Shown: positions 63,116 to 64,000 of the stretch, in pieces
Layout of the letters: each line of letters begins with the position of its first letter
Position numbering within the stretch: the first letter of the stretch is position 1
Assembly (NCBI GenBank): GCA_965200645.1
Contig: CBDAUN010000002.1
Coordinates: forward strand, 1 to 64,000
DNA: 64,000 nt
Origin: CBDAUN01 sp965200645
GTDB taxonomy: Bacteria > Pseudomonadota > Gammaproteobacteria > Arenicellales > JAJDZL01
Direction: 5' to 3'
Program-made: the position numbers and the translations under genes
The notes under the pieces: generated by a model
The model's input: only the letters and a program-made list of their open reading frames with translations
Database searches by the model: none
Told to the model about the DNA's origin: nothing

Positions 63116-64000
63116 ATGTCAAACAAAATAGAAACTGAATCCGTAATCGTAGGTGCTGGTCCGGTCGGGCTGTTTCAGATTTTTGAACTGGGGCTGCTCG
63201 GAATAAAATGCCATGTCATTGATTCACTCAAGGTAGTTGGCGGACAATGCGCAACACTTTACGCAGATAAACCCATTTACGACATTCCGGCCTACCCAAT
63301 AGTTGGTGCACAGGAACTAGTGGACTTGTTGGTGAAGCAGGCTTCGCCATTTTCTGCCGAATATCATTTGGGCCAGCAACTAACCGACTTAGTCAAACGA
63401 GATGACGGACGATTTAATTTGAAGACTTCTCTTGGTACTGAGTTCGATACCGGATCCGTAGTCATCGCGGGTGGATTGGGAGCATTTGATTCCCGTCCTC
63501 TACGCAATCCCGGTGCCTCAGACTACGAAGGTAAAAACCTGAACTATAAGGTAGAAAATAAGAACCACTTTGCTGGCAAAAAGGTAGTAATACTTGGAGG
63601 CGGAGATTCAGCATTGGACTGGGTTCTTGAGTTGCACAAAATCGCAAAGGAAGTTGTACTAGTGCATCGCAGGGAAGATTTTCGAGCACAGCCAGCATCA
63701 GTCAGCAACATGAAGAATTTAGCTGCCGAAGAAGGGAGTACACTGTCATATCACATCGGAAGGATCGCGAAAGTTGTTGGAGACGGGGAGCGACTCACAC
63801 AAATACAAGTAATACCCTTCAGTGATAATCCCGAATCGATTGACATTAGTCTGGACGAACTGCTTGTTTTTTATGGCTTGTCCCCCAATTTGGGACCAAT
63901 TGAAAATTGGGGGCTACAGATAACTAAAAAAACGATTGATGTAGATACAAAAGACTGTCAGACCAACGTGCCTGGGATATTTGCCATTGGCGATATCTGT
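63116..64000 (+). CDS. Ferredoxin-NADP reductase, TrxR-like type, 3' end outside window
   Basis: The frame from ATG at 63116 runs in phase to the last base (295 codons) without a stop. FAD motif VIVGAGPVGLFQIFEL, the region VGGQCATLYADKPIYDIPAYP that is diagnostic of the thioredoxin-reductase-like FNR (it lacks the CxxC), NADP motif VVILGGGDSALDWVLEL with VHRREDFRA, and the final TNVPGIFAIGDIC. It passes electrons between NADPH and ferredoxin. The extreme C-terminus is cut off. Confidence 0.9.
   Translation, partial: MSNKIETESVIVGAGPVGLFQIFELGLLGIKCHVIDSLKVVGGQCATLYADKPIYDIPAYPIVGAQELVDLLVKQASPFSAEYHLGQQLTDLVKRDDGRFNLKTSLGTEFDTGSVVIAGGLGAFDSRPLRNPGASDYEGKNLNYKVENKNHFAGKKVVILGGGDSALDWVLELHKIAKEVVLVHRREDFRAQPASVSNMKNLAAEEGSTLSYHIGRIAKVVGDGERLTQIQVIPFSDNPESIDISLDELLVFYGLSPNLGPIENWGLQITKKTIDVDTKDCQTNVPGIFAIGDIC

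Noticed and set aside
1..64000. CRISPR arrays, prophage structural genes, complete conjugation or secretion cluster
   Set aside because: I saw no regularly spaced repeats, cas genes, phage morphogenesis genes or further transfer genes in either strand.

Overview
The window looks like the chromosome of an AT-rich, Gram-negative gammaproteobacterium, probably host-associated. Gammaproteobacterial gene orders seen here are argH-lptM-lysA, hemC-hemD-hemX-hemY and rplM-rpsI. Many decaying insertion sequences, paralogous surface-polysaccharide genes and several variation-prone surface genes point to a reduced or host-associated lifestyle; the exact taxon cannot be fixed from the sequence.

Region 1-15.3 kb is an AT-rich surface-glycan locus: three long GT92-like glycosyltransferases (one cut by the window edge), a GT4 glycosyltransferase whose reading frame depends on an 11-G tract (out of frame as read here), a GT8-like transferase, two paralogous SAM methyltransferases, fragments of further glycosyltransferases, and remnants of a GC-rich DDE-transposase element and of an IS1634-type element.

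Region 15.4-22 kb is a housekeeping stretch: rplM-rpsI with a leader hairpin, tRNA-Gln(CUG), an ErpA-type Fe-S carrier, a TauE-like permease, a VirD4/TraD-like coupling ATPase with a nuclease-like C-terminal domain, and a Cys/Met-metabolism PLP enzyme. Region 22-26.1 kb is debris: IS1634, a mutator-like transposase remnant, pieces of GT92, GT4 and coupling-ATPase genes, and one intact GT2 glycosyltransferase.

Region 26.1-35.9 kb is the most striking part. Four porin genes lie in alternating orientation (+,-,+,-), and only one (29713-30825, minus strand) has a start codon and complete signal peptide. The others begin abruptly at the same 18-bp near-palindrome, ACTGACTGTACCGTCAGT, inside the signal-peptide codons, with a stop codon just upstream. 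Two more copies (one silent, one decayed) lie at 57.5-63 kb. The only complete start lies on a 1.18-kb segment bounded by two inverted copies of this site, so inverting that segment would join the start to another porin body in frame. All six copies carry an upstream palindrome TTGTTGC-N6-GCAACAA (or close variants) and a downstream hairpin terminator. I interpret this as a candidate porin-switching system; no recombinase for it is visible here.

Region 36-57.2 kb is conventional metabolism: a minus-strand methylated-amine cluster (MttB-like methyltransferase, dimethylglycine/sarcosine dehydrogenase-like flavoprotein, AhpD-like protein), an ABC ATPase, an ADP-forming acyl-CoA synthetase with a ferredoxin, an EamA-type protein, argH-lptM-lysA, hemCD-hemXY, an N-methylproline-demethylase-like flavoprotein and a DauA-like amino-acid dehydrogenase. 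The window ends inside a ferredoxin-NADP reductase gene.
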